The notes beneath the pieces were generated by a model that saw only the letters and a program-made list of their open reading frames with translations, was not told the DNA's origin and searched no databases. Of a DNA stretch of 64,000 nt, positions 24,252 through 34,404 are shown in pieces. The position numbers and the translations under genes were made by a program. This DNA is from Crocodylus rhombifer (Eukaryota; Chordata; Crocodylia; Crocodylidae): assembly GCA_038503035.1 (NCBI GenBank), contig JAVSML010025211.1, forward strand, positions 682,001-746,000, in the 5' to 3' direction. How positions within the stretch are numbered: the stretch's first letter is position 1; each line of letters starts with the position of its first letter.

Positions 24252-25166
24252 TAGGAGTGTTCAAAGCGAGCCCTATTTTATTTGGATTCGGCCCAAATAT
24301 ATAGCTGAAGGCAATATCCTGAGGGATACCCAGCATCAGTTTGTCGCAGGTAGGTCTTGCTTGACCAGTCTCATTTCCTTTTATGACCAGGTGACTTATC
24401 ACCTGGACAAGGGGGAAGAAATTGATGTTGTATACCTCAACTTTAAAAAAGCCTTCAACCTGGTATCCCACGATCACCTCTTGGTTAAACTGGCTAACTG
24501 CGACCTTGACATCACCACGATCCACTGGCTGGGGAACTGGCTCTGTGGTAGGACCCAGAGGGTGGTGGTCGACGGGAGCCAATCGTCTTGGTGTGCTGTG
24601 ACCAGTGGGGTCCCACAAGGCTCTGTCCTAGGGCCTATACTGTTTAACTTCTACATCAGTGATGTGGACACTGGTGTCAGAAGCGGACTGGCCAAGTTTG
24701 CCAGACAGACTCATGAAATGGGTGGATGAGAACCTGATGGTGCTCAACACCAAAAAATGCAAGGTTCTCCATCTTGGGAGGAAAAACCTGCACCATGCAT
24801 ATAGGCTCAGCAGTGCCAGCGTGCTTTCTGGCAGACCAGCAAGTGGACTGGAAGTGCTTCTTCAGAGTCTGCTGCTGAGCATGCTGGGGAGCACCCTGTG
24901 CTCCTGTGGGACTCTCCATGCATCCCAGCATTGCAGTGTTCATGAGCCTCTGCTACCTAGAGGTATGTAGAAAAAACATATAAAGCTGTCTCTATGTCTG
25001 AATCTCTGAATCTTTCCAAATCTCGCTGAATCAATTTGGAGGGTTCTGATTTGATTTAGAGACACTAAAAGATCCTCTGATTCAATTTGTATTTGGAAAT
25101 TAGGCCACCAAATCAGGCCAAATGTCCTCTGAATTGAATCAGGGATCGAAGCTTCACATAGCCCTA
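24252..25166. mobile_element. Fold-back hAT nested in the outer hAT, perfect target duplication
   Basis: It starts TAGGAGTGTTCAAAGCG and ends CGAAGCTTCACATAGCCCTA. The 8 bases gggaggag occur exactly at both sides (24244-24251 and 25167-25174). The right ~350 bases match the right half of the element at 61317-62121, including GGACTGGAAGT(G/A)CTTCT and GGTATGTAGAAAAA, so both belong to one family. The left arm is only about 60 bases long. The centre of the 61-kb copy is absent and a CR1 fragment takes its place (see 24312-24816). Confidence 0.85.
24312..24816 (+). pseudogene. CR1 reverse transcriptase fragment carried inside a hAT
   Basis: Translation on the plus strand gives CR1 reverse transcriptase motifs in order: QHQFVAGRSCLTSLI, VVYLNFKKAFNLVSHDHL, WLCGRTQRVVVDGS and SGVPQGSVLGPILFNFYISD. 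After LAKFA the frame jumps to DRLMKWVDENLMVLNTKK, so the segment that should carry the catalytic FADD has been deleted. Both the CR1 5' part and the 3' untranslated tail with its ATTCTATG terminus are missing. Both edges abut transposon sequence, so it is a captured or gap-repair piece rather than an ordinary CR1 insertion. Non-functional. Confidence 0.85.
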
Positions 25167-25360
25167 GGGAGGAGCAGTGGTTGCCATAACTCTGGAAGCC
25201 ACAGCAATTAAAGTTGCTGCCACTAAATTCTAGCCCCACAGGCCAGATGAATAAGCCCCATGCTCTAGACCCAGGTCATGGAGTATCTTTGTGGCACTCA
25301 TCCAGCCCCAGACTGGATGTGTTGCACACCACTGCCCTATCTCATTTCATCCCTGGGTAG

Positions 25361-26800
25361 TAGGGCTGTGAGAAATTTCACCGCCAGTTTTGTTTTGACA
25401 CTGTTTCAACCTGTTTTAAGGTTGAAACAGCAACATCAAAATGGAACAGATATAGTCAAAACAGCCTCAAAACAAAACGAGGCAAAACATTTTGCTGTTT
25501 TGACTCTGTTTTGACTTTTTGCCCATAGGCTATAATGGGGAAGGACAAAATAGTCTATAACTTTCTCATTTATGGCCTGATTTGGATGAAACTTGCAGGA
25601 AAGATAGCCCCTTCTGAGGGCATGGAACCTGCCATGTTTCAAGGAGATAGGTGCAGGGGGTTCAGGGAAATAGCCACCCCAAAGTTTTGAAAGCAATATT
25701 TGTGTCACGTGTTAAGCCACAGAGGGGTCAAAACTGCAGGGATGGTAGCCTGCAGGCAAAACTCATGACATGGGTGCTTGTGCAACTGACTGTCTCTGTC
25801 TTGGGACAGAAGCAGTTCCTGGCTCTGTATTGATTCTTTCCTCTCCTTAGTCTGTGGTTTTGTAGGTGTTAAGCCTTGCTCATTAACTTGTTAGCCTCAC
25901 TAGCTACTGTGTATTGAGCTGGTCCCTGACTAAATCATGATTGATTGGGTAACACAGTAGCTAGCTAGCACAAGCACCCATGTCATGAGTTTTGCCTGTC
26001 AGCAGCTAGGGGTGCAGGGCCCCAGAACCCCCTTGCACTTATCTTCTTAACAGCTTGCAGGCATTGTGGCCACAGCAGGGCCTAGCAGCCAGGCCTGCAG
26101 TGGTTTTCCCTCCCCTGTGCCCCAAGACAGACACAGTTGTACAAGCACCCATGACATGAGTTTTGCCTGTCAGCAGCTAGAGGTGCAGGGCCCCAGAACC
26201 CAGAAGCCACTGCACCTATCCCTTTGAAAGCTGGCAGGCTTTGTGGCCTCAGCAGGGCCTAGCTGGCCTGCAGCTTTCACCCTGCTGTGCCTTAACACAC
26301 AGTATCACCTATATCACAGGTTTTGCTTGTCTGCAGCTTGAGGTACAGTTTCCCGCAAACCCCTGCACCTATCTCCTTGAAATTTGGCAGGCTTTGTGGC
26401 CTCAGCAGGGGCTAGCATGCCTGGAGTTTTGACTCCACTGTGGCTTAACACATACACATGACACAAGTTTTGCTTTCAAAATTTTTGGGGTGTATTTTCC
26501 CCGAAACCCCTGCATCTATCTCCTTGAAGCATGAAAGACTTCCTGCCCTCAGAAGGGGCTATCTTTCCTGCAAGTTTCATTTAAATCAGGCCAGAAATGA
26601 GAAAGTTATAGGCTGTTTTGTCCTTCCCCATTATATCCTATGGGAGAAATGTCAAAACAGTTTTGCCGTTTCAACCCTGTTTCAATGGAACAAAACAGAA
26701 CAGCTATTTCGAATTGAAACAAAATTCAAAATGAAACACTGTTTCGTTGAAACATCAAAACATTGGTTGAAATGGAACACTGCCATTTTGCACAGCCCTA
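25361..26800. mobile_element. Long fold-back hAT with internal tandem repeats
   Basis: The element begins TAGGGCTGTGAGAAATTT and ends TTTTGCACAGCCCTA, with exact flanks ctgggtag (25353-25360 and 26801-26808). The arms (about 25361-25732 and 26437-26800) are inverted copies of roughly 365 bases. Recognisable inside them are ATGGGGAAGGACAAAATAG and its partner, and GATTTGGATGAAACTTGCAGG and its partner. Between the arms are direct repeats of about 150-170 bases starting near 25983, 26153, 26304 and 26459 (ACATGAGTTTTGCCTGTCAG.. GGCAGGCTTTGTGGCCTCAG). The last merges into the right arm. A reversed partial unit is at 25745-25815. No transposase is present, so it must have moved in trans. Confidence 0.85.
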
Positions 26801-26808
26801 CTGGGTAG

Positions 26809-27460
26809 CCCTTCGCTTACTTCAAAACAATTCCCCTACCACCTAGTGGCCAGGTGTTATGGCCTGCCTACTACAGGTATCTAGTTTAGGAAAGTTTATC
26901 CACCTCTTAATATGCAGTAAAAATGTACCCTAAATTAAATCAATGGGACTACTCAAGGATTTACCATTTGTTAGTGTTAGTAAAGTGGTAAATCTGGATT
27001 TTCTTGCAGTCAGAAATTGACCCTGTGTTCCATGCACAAATCACTCTAGTCAAGCAGCTGAACATCAAACCAAGCTGATATTCAAAATGTCAAATGTACT
27101 TCACATCCAAATAAATCTTGTATTAAAAAATCTTTATTCAAGTTGCAAAGTCAAGCATTATTGAATAACAAAATGCTGGAATTTAGCCTCCCCGTATGAT
27201 TTTAATTTGGCCTCCTTGTTTGTATTCATTGCAACACTATCTTTAATTACATCATCATGTCACTCAAACTTTATTCTGAATCTTTTCACTTTCTCAGAGT
27301 AGAGAAACAATGGGTAATAGACATGCACTTTCATTAGAATACTTGTAGTCTGCACATGTACGGAGTTGCACACATTCAACAAGTCTAGAAACATCCAGAA
27401 ATAGAGTGCCATATGCTAAGTAGCTGGGTATGAAGCCAGGTAAAAAAGCTTTCATTAGGT
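26809..27460. other. Unassigned AT-rich sequence
   Basis: Nothing recognised. Confidence 0.45.
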
Positions 27461-27982
27461 GGGTCCCCACAAATCTGCACATGTGATTTGCGACACTGCA
27501 AACCAATCTGCAGCACTACAAACTGCATGTACCGCACATGCGTGTGTTTGCCACAATTAGCTAATTAGCAGCATGGTGGATTTTTTTGACACTGGGAGAT
27601 CCCACTGGAAAAAACAAAACAAAACAAAAAAACCACAGCAGAAAAAAGCGGGGCAGCACATGCAGCTGCAGTATATGCTGCCCAAAACCAGAGCATGGCT
27701 GGCCAGACCCATGCTCTGGGTGCTGGCCAGAATCCATGAGCCCGGATCTCCTCTGCTGCAGCTCTAGGACGCCTGCAGCACCAGCTGGGGAACGCCCAGG
27801 ACACCAGGTGAGGCTGCTGGGGCCAACCCAGGTGCTGGCCCCATCCTCCCTACCTCACCTGGGGCAATCTGCCATGCGCTAGAGCGTGCATGCAGGGGCA
27901 TGCTTTGGGACAACTAGCAGTGGCACAGGTATGTGCTGCTGTTATTTGTTCCTGGGATGCTCCTGCTTGTGGGGATGCACCC
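27461..27982 (+). mobile_element. MITE family with GGGYGCATCC ends, copy 2 (most complete)
   Basis: The left end is GGGTCCCCACAAATCTGCAC. The right end CTTGTGGGGATGCACCC is its approximate inverted partner. The interior shares the phrase order of copy 1, including TTTTTTTGACACTGGGAGATCC. A (CAAAA)n-like tract lies at about 27608-27631. Target duplication is unclear: ggt precedes and att follows. Confidence 0.65.
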
Positions 27983-29117
27983 ATTTTGAATAAACTGCCT
28001 GTCATATACAGCTCCATTCTGAGAGCAAAGCCAGCTGGAGCATTAGGGAAAATATAACAGAATTAAAGACAGCCTTGCAGAATCAGTAGTTGATAGACAT
28101 CTCAGTTCAGAGTCACGGCTGCGATGGCTGGCCCCAACCCCTATAGTACTTCAAACATAGGCAATAGACTACTGTTTTTGTCACCACCGAACGAATACTA
28201 GCCAACTATAAAACCAGAGGCTCTAAAGCTGTTAACTGTGGTGATTAGGGAAAAAAGAGGCTGCTATTCTTCTCAAACTCTTAAGGCTCCAGTTGTTGTA
28301 CAGTAAATATTACAGTCTACTACAGTGATTGAGAAAACAAGGAAGAACATATTCTGAACGAATATCAAATAGGAATGATGTTCTATTGATAGTCTGTAGC
28401 AAAGTATAGAAATATAAATGTCATGATGAAACCTTGTATTTAAACTTATATAACTTATAAAATATATAATGGCACAGAGGGGGAAATTCTATACTAAGAC
28501 CATCATTAGATTTACTGTTTAATGTGTTTCATTTAAAAACTGTAAATAATATTGAAACACTTGTAACTATATTTTATATTATTTGCAAAGTTTTATGTGT
28601 GTGTATTTTTAACGAAGAAACTGTGATTCTCTCTCTTTTTGGAAATGCCTTTATTAATGCCTGTATATCCGTCTTACATGCAATATCTCTGAAGTTCAAT
28701 TTTGTGTAGTACTTCTTGAAAAGGCAGAACTCTGGCCTGTGCTTCAGTAAAAGGTGAAGATGTGTACAAAGAAGAGAGGTATTGTAGAATTGTGTGTGAT
28801 ATTGCCTCCAGTATTGCGTTTTATATATAAAAGAAAGAGCTAAGTTTTTCACATTCCCAAAAGATAAACTTTAAGAACACCAAAAATCATGAGAGTTGGC
28901 AACACTGTGCCTCAGTTCCTGAGATCCTCTTACAATCACACAGCATTTTTTCCACAAGACTCCTGCTTCATTCTGTAGCGAGAATGGCTCATGGTCACTG
29001 AATAAACCCCTATCTGATTTTTTTTCTTATTGTCTGTGTGTGTCCTTATGTGCTGCTCACTAGTCAAACCTTGCTCTGAATATAGAATTATTAATTTCTA
29101 ATTAGTTTATTTTTATT
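27983..29117. other. Unassigned AT-rich sequence
   Basis: No gene or repeat recognised. Confidence 0.45.
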
Positions 29118-29333
29118 ACTAGAGCTAATTTTTTTCTAATGACAATAAATTAATTGGAAAACATATTTTTGGAAACATTTTTGAAAGGAAAAATCATATT
29201 TACAGCATTTTTTTCTTTTTGCTTTCCAACACTATAGTTTGTGGAATAGGCCTTTTGGACAAATTGAAATTTTCAAATGTTTTTGCTTCGAAATAGTGGG
29301 TTTTCCCACATTCTTATTTTAACATTGGAAAAT
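29118..29333 (+). repeat. Dispersed repeat, second copy of the 21293-21490 family
   Basis: It shares with 21293-21490 the ordered phrases GAGCTAATTTTTTTCTAATG, TTAATTGGAAAACATATTTT, ATTTACAGCATTTTT, TTTTCAAATGTTTTTGCTT and GTGGGTTTTCC. Orientation is the same. The family is unknown to me; it is AT-rich and non-coding. Confidence 0.6.
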
Positions 29334-30587
29334 TCCAGCTGAAATGCCTGAGGTCTTATTTTTACAGTACTTAGCACGATGGCACTTCTGCATGTTCAAA
29401 GCATAGTTCCCACTGATGTTATATACAGCTACAAGTGTTCAAAACTTCTACAAATCAGAACACAGTATGTCAATGAGAAATGTACCATTAGTGGCCTTCT
29501 ATGAAAAAAACCATGTTAGCATCACAGAAGAATGCTGCAGTAAACAGAAACCAAAGGCAGTGTTCAACTGCCTTAGCCACATGCTCTTCCTGCAGTCATC
29601 AGCTTGGTTGGGACATCTAGATCTACTGTACAAACCTCTCTTACTTGGACTAACAGAATGATTGAGTGCAGCAGTAGTATCCAAACCAGCCACTAAAAAG
29701 GGATGATATCCCCTTTTCTGGTGGGTTTCATAGAGATTTGATAACAAAGAACTATGGAGACACTGTAGCAGAGGCTATAGTGACAGCAAGGGAAGACTAT
29801 CTCTCTCCTCTTGTTTCCTATGCTCAGCCTTACAGTGGCCCCTAGCTGTCTCAAAGAGCAGTTACAGGAAAGTCCTGCTCAGGCTTCAGTCCTAAGATAT
29901 AGCACGTTCAGTGTAGATGGAATATTTGTGGTATTTAACAGCTAAATGCTAAAAGCTTCTGCTGAGCAACAATTATATTTTGGGTTTATTGTGTGTATGA
30001 AAATAGTAAGAAGCCAGGTAATCACCTTCCCTTACACAAAAGCAATCACCTTGCCACATTTCAAATTTATGCCCCAAGGTCTAAAAGCCTCTTGAATACA
30101 TCTCAGAACTGTTTAATATGCACAATTTATCCTCCCCCCACACCATCTTGTTCTTGGGATTTTTGCCACGTTTTTTGCTATGTTTTGCTGAAACTTTTTA
30201 AATTATTCAACCCAAGGCAGACACTTCACAGAAAATGTCGGCCTCAACTGGTAATGTTGTGTAAACTCATAAAAAAATCAGGAAAACATAAGGAAGAGTT
30301 ATCAATTCTATCTATAATTATTTATTCAGCTCTTTCTTGTCATTTAGAACATTCAAAATGGATGAATACTGTCCCGGATACTATGAAGTGCTTTTTTTCT
30401 GCAGAGTAGCAATAGCTCAGAAAATATTATAAAGGGATTTTTCCATTGTTTAGATAGTTTCTGTACCATGGTCTGCATTTTTTATTCTTGTTATGAAAGG
30501 GTTAAGCATTTTATAAATAAAACTTATATAGCTCATTTCCATGTTATGAAAATATATATTTAATCCCTTGGGACTATGGTCAGGGGG
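29334..30587. other. Unassigned AT-rich sequence
   Basis: Several open frames of 80-138 codons occur, including 29993-30409 on the plus strand, but none has recognisable motifs or splice context. Confidence 0.4.
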
Positions 30588-31295
30588 GTGCTTACAAAAT
30601 ATAGAGAGGAAGCATTTAAAATTATAATAGTGCACAACAGTAAGTTTACTACAGTATTTTAAATAATTGACTGGATAAAAAGTAATACAAGGAAAAAAAA
30701 GCTTCAATATATGACTTAATTTATGTTTCAACAAACTTCCTGTGAAAATGTTGCAGTCACCTTAAACCATTAGGAGAGTTGGGACCAAGCAAAAAAATCC
30801 AACTCCAAAGTAAACTTCTTCCATGCCTGGGTCATTATGATTTGGAATTTAGCTGTTGGTCTTTCTTTAGTTACAATTTTTTGATATTGATTTTAAAAGG
30901 CCCAGTTAAATCATAAATTATATCATAATATGCACAAATCTTTTTTTTAAGTGTGGTCAGAACTGATTATGAAAGTGGGCCTATTTTAAAATCAATATTA
31001 AAAAATATAACTAAAAGGTAGATCAACAGCTAAATCCCAAATCAGAGTGTTGCAGGCACACTGCAGAAGTTTACTTTGGAGTTGCTTTTTGCTGTTCGGT
31101 AGTATCTTAGCTTATAGGTTAGGAAAGACTACAACAGTTTCACAGGAAGTTGGTTGAAATAGAAAGTAATTTATATATTGAGGCTTTGTTTTCCTTGTAT
31201 TGCCTTTTACTCAGTTAATTATTTAAAATACTGTAGAAATATTACTATTGTTCTCTATTATCTTTTTAAATGTTTTCTCTCTATATTTTGTGCAC
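30588..31295. repeat. Large imperfect palindrome, ~320-bp arms
   Basis: The left arm 30588-30904 and right arm 30976-31295 are inverted copies with a 71-bp spacer. Shared phrases, left against the complement of right, include ACAAAATATAGAGAG, CTACAGTATTTTAAATAATT, AACTTCCTGTGAAA, CAACTCCAAAGTAAACTTCT, ATTTAGCTGTTG and ATATTGATTTTAAAA. The symmetry also shows at protein level: frames on opposite strands near 30600-30734 and 31178-31290 both read VNYLKYC..FKCFLSIFC. That is a consequence of the inverted duplication and not evidence of a gene. I see no target duplication and no known terminal motif. Confidence 0.8.
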
Positions 31296-31794
31296 GTTTA
31301 ATAAACAGTGGTTCTGCCTTAGTAACTGTCATTTCACTACTCAAGAATGTGAAACCCCTACTCCCATTTTATAGTAGTTGCTCACATAAATAGTCTTACT
31401 GAGTATCATCTTATCATTGTTAAATGGTTCATTATCTGGCCTTTTGCAATTCTTTTATTAATACATGATAACTGCCCATGAGCAGATTCAGCATCTAACC
31501 CCACTACAATCACTATCAATATACATTGTAACAGGTCAAAACTTATCTCTTTCTGGGGTTTGTTTTTTATTCATGAAAGGAGCTCAAAATAAAACACAAA
31601 CCTTCTCCCCAGGCTTGGCTGCTTTCCAAGGACTGCTCAACTGGTACCCTTGGTCCTTTAGGAATAAGCAGCAATTAATACAACAGTTCTCTCTGTAGAG
31701 AGCCACTCCTTCTTTTCTTTATACGGGTGGAAAATGTGCTAGCTGACAGAGTGAGATCACCACCTTTTAGGGGAGGGTTTTCAGACAAACAGTG
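31296..31794. other. Unassigned AT-rich sequence
   Basis: Nothing recognised. Confidence 0.4.
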
Positions 31795-33295
31795 TAGCCT
31801 GATATAGTTTAAGGGCCTTTGGCACGGCTTTATGAGCGCTCATGGTGCTCGGGCCAGGTGCCAGATGACTGGAAGATAGCCAATGTGGTCCTCATCTTTA
31901 AAAAAGGGAGGAGGGAGGACCTGAGCAACTATAGGCCCATCAGTCTTACATCAATCCTAGGGAAACTCTTTGAGAAGATCATCAAGTAGCACATCTGCGA
32001 TGCACCGGCTTCAGGGATGATGCTCAATGGCAACCAGCACGGTTTCATTAGGGGCAGGTCTTGACAGACCAACCTCACTGCCTTTTATGATCAGGTCACA
32101 AAAGCATTGGATGGAGGTATCACCGTGGATGTAGTCTTTCTGGACTTCAGCAGGGCCTTTGACACCGTCTCCCACCCCATCCTCATTAAAAAACTAGGCG
32201 ACTGTGGCATTGATGCCTACACATTCAGATGGATTGCAGATTGGCTGAAGGGTCGTACTCAGAGGGTGGTGTTGGACAGGTCATATTTGACCTGGGGAGA
32301 AGTGGGGAGTGGATTCCCCCAGGGCTCGGTCCTTCGGCCTGCGCTGTTCAATTTATTTATCAGCCATTTGGATGATGGGGTGAAAAGCAACCTGTTTAAA
32401 TTCACTGATGATACCAAAATTTGGGGTGAGGTGAGCACGCTAGTAGGGAGGGAAAGACTGCAGCAAGACCTGGATAGGTTACAGGGATAGGCTAACAAAA
32501 ACAGGATGTGCTTCAATACTGACAAGTGCAGGGTACTGCACTTGGGCAGTAGTAACCAGCAGTGCACTTATAAGATGGGAAACTCCCTTCTTGAGAGCAC
32601 AGAGGCAGAAAGGGATCTTGGAGTCATTATTGACTCCAAGATGAACATGGGCCGACAATGCGAGGTCACGGTTGGCAGGGCTAACTGGACCTTGTCATGC
32701 ATCCACAGGTGCATCTCAAGTAGGGCCAAGGAGGTGATCCTCCCCCTCTACATGACACTGGTTAGGCCACAGCTGGGGTGCTGTGTCCAGTTCTGTGCGC
32801 CCCACTTCAGGAGGGATGTGGACAACATTGAGAAGGTCCAGAGGAGGGCCACCCGCATGATCTGGGGACAACGGGGCAGATCCTACAATGAGAGACTGCG
32901 GGACCTGAACCTGTTCATCCTTCACAAGAGAAGGCTGAGGGGGGACCTGGTGACTGTCTATAAACTCACTATGGGGGACCAGAAGGGTTTGGGAGAGACC
33001 TTGTTTCCCCGAGCGCCCCCTGGCATAACAAGGAATAACGGCCATAAGTTGTTGGAGAGTAGGTTTATATTAGACATCTGTAAGAACTACTTCACTGTCA
33101 GGGTGGCTAGGATCTGGAACCAACTTCCAAGGGAAGTGGTGCTGGCTCCTTCCCTGGGGGCCTTTAAGAAGAGACTTGATGCTTACCTGGCTAGAGTCAT
33201 TTGAGCCCAGTTTTTCTCCTGCCCAGGCAGGGGGTTGGACTTGAAGATCTACAAGGTCCTTTCTGACTCAACTTCTACAATTCTATGATTCTATG
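31795..33295 (+). pseudogene. CR1 LINE, 5'-truncated: reverse transcriptase, C-terminus and 3' end
   Basis: One reading frame runs from about 31797 to the stop after 33204. In order it gives [78 protein letters not shown], then LFKFTDDTKIW at the catalytic site. FTDD stands where CR1 usually has FADD, and the two aspartates are kept. Next come HLGSSNQQCTYKMG, RDLGVIIDSKMNM, LVRPQLGCCVQF and a C-terminal NQLPREVV..FKKRLDAYL. Only in-frame stops break it: TAG at 31987, TGA at 32062 and TAG at 32488, each explicable by one transition. No frameshift is evident. The 3' end carries ATTCTATGATTCTATG, the CR1 terminus. The 5' part, with ORF1 and the endonuclease, is absent. Confidence 0.93.
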
Positions 33296-33903
33296 AAATA
33301 AATCCAAATTAAATGTTTAGGGCCAAGTCATCAAAATAATTTGTATACTCAGAGAAATGAGAAATAAGCTTAAGTTATGTATCTGCTTCACAGATGGAAA
33401 AAGCAGTAGAGATTCCATACAAGGGCTCTTCATCACTTGTGACCATGAAAACCCCCTCAGTTACTCTGTTTCTCACTGTAGAAGAGCAGGAAGGTGACTT
33501 TATCGGGGACATGACCTCACACAGATTGTGGGTCCCAAGTAACACTAGGAGAGAGCAACAGGCAACATTAGATGCTGTTTATCATATACAGCAGATCCCA
33601 TTTCTGGGGTGGGGTTGGGACCCACTTACTGTTTCCTGTAGTTTCTGCAAGAAAAACCTCTTTAGCTAAAATTTACGTTATAGGATCAGATTTGGCCCAC
33701 CAGGAGTAAATTTAGAACCAGTTCCCACTGAAGTTAGTAGGAGCAATATAAGTCCCTTAAAAAAGGATTCACTTACCACAAGAATATCTACATAGAAGAT
33801 TGAGCACAAAGCCATCTACCTCTGAAATATTTTCAGAATTTTTCCTTGTTACTTTTGATAATTGACAAAGCTGGTGATATTCAAATAAAAGTTTGCTTTC
33901 TTT
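33296..33903. other. Unassigned sequence
   Basis: Nothing recognised between the CR1 3' terminus and the next MITE. Confidence 0.4.
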
Positions 33904-34400
33904 GGCTGCATCCAGATGAGTGCAGCTGTGCAGTATGTGGCACCTCAGACTCATTTGCATTCAGGCGTTTCCTGCACTGCTACCTTGCAGCATGGGGAGG
34001 GGGGAGGTTAACCCCAGGAAATCCATAGGTCAAAAAAAACCATGGGGAAAAAAAGTGGGGTAGTGTACATAACTGCAGCATGTGCCATCCAAAACCGGAG
34101 CTTGCTGGATCATGTGCCTGGCTTGCTGGATCATGCTATGGCTGCCGGCCAGGCTTCAAATTGTAGGAGCAACATGCTTGCAGCTTCCCTGGCCTGCAAA
34201 ACTCCAGGTAAGGCTGCTAAAGCCAGCACAGTTGCTCCCTTACCTCATCCAGGGTAACCAGGGTAGGGCCCCAGCTCCCCTACCTCATCCAGGGTAACCT
34301 GCTGTGTGCCTGAGGGCATGTGGCATGGACATTCCCCAGGGACAACAAGGTGTGCCACTGCTAGTTGCCCCAGGGGAACCTAGGCTATGGACATACATTC
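33904..34400 (+). mobile_element. MITE family with GGGYGCATCC ends, copy 3
   Basis: The left end is GGCTGCATCCAGATGAGTGC and the right end CTATGGACATACATTC is a degenerate inverted partner. The interior follows copies 1 and 2: CCTGCACTGCTACCTTGCAG, AAAAAAAGTGGGGTAG, CATGTGCCATCC. A short internal direct repeat, CCCTTACCTCATCCAGGGTAACC, occurs twice around 34235-34300. Confidence 0.55.
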
Positions 34401-34404
34401 AAAA

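Larger units (their letters stand above)
24077..25334. mobile_element. Outer hAT element (Buster-type ends), host of nested insertions
   Basis: The left end is CAGTGGTGAGCAAGATAC and the right end is TGTTGCACACCACTG, whose complement begins CAGTGGTGTGCAACA. The two are clear inverted repeats. The flanks ccatactc and ccctatct agree at only 4 of 8 positions, but both keep TA at the centre (nnnTAnnn), the Buster-type target pattern. Its own body is only 24077-24251 and 25167-25334; everything between is a second transposon. No transposase remains. Confidence 0.65.

Noticed and set aside
24196..24729. 177-codon frame as a possible host gene
   Set aside because: It is CR1 reverse transcriptase with transposon sequence fused at its start, and the catalytic segment is deleted.
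25983..26590. CRISPR-like array of direct repeats
   Set aside because: Units are ~150-170 bp, degenerate, without spacers, and inside a hAT element in a vertebrate genome.
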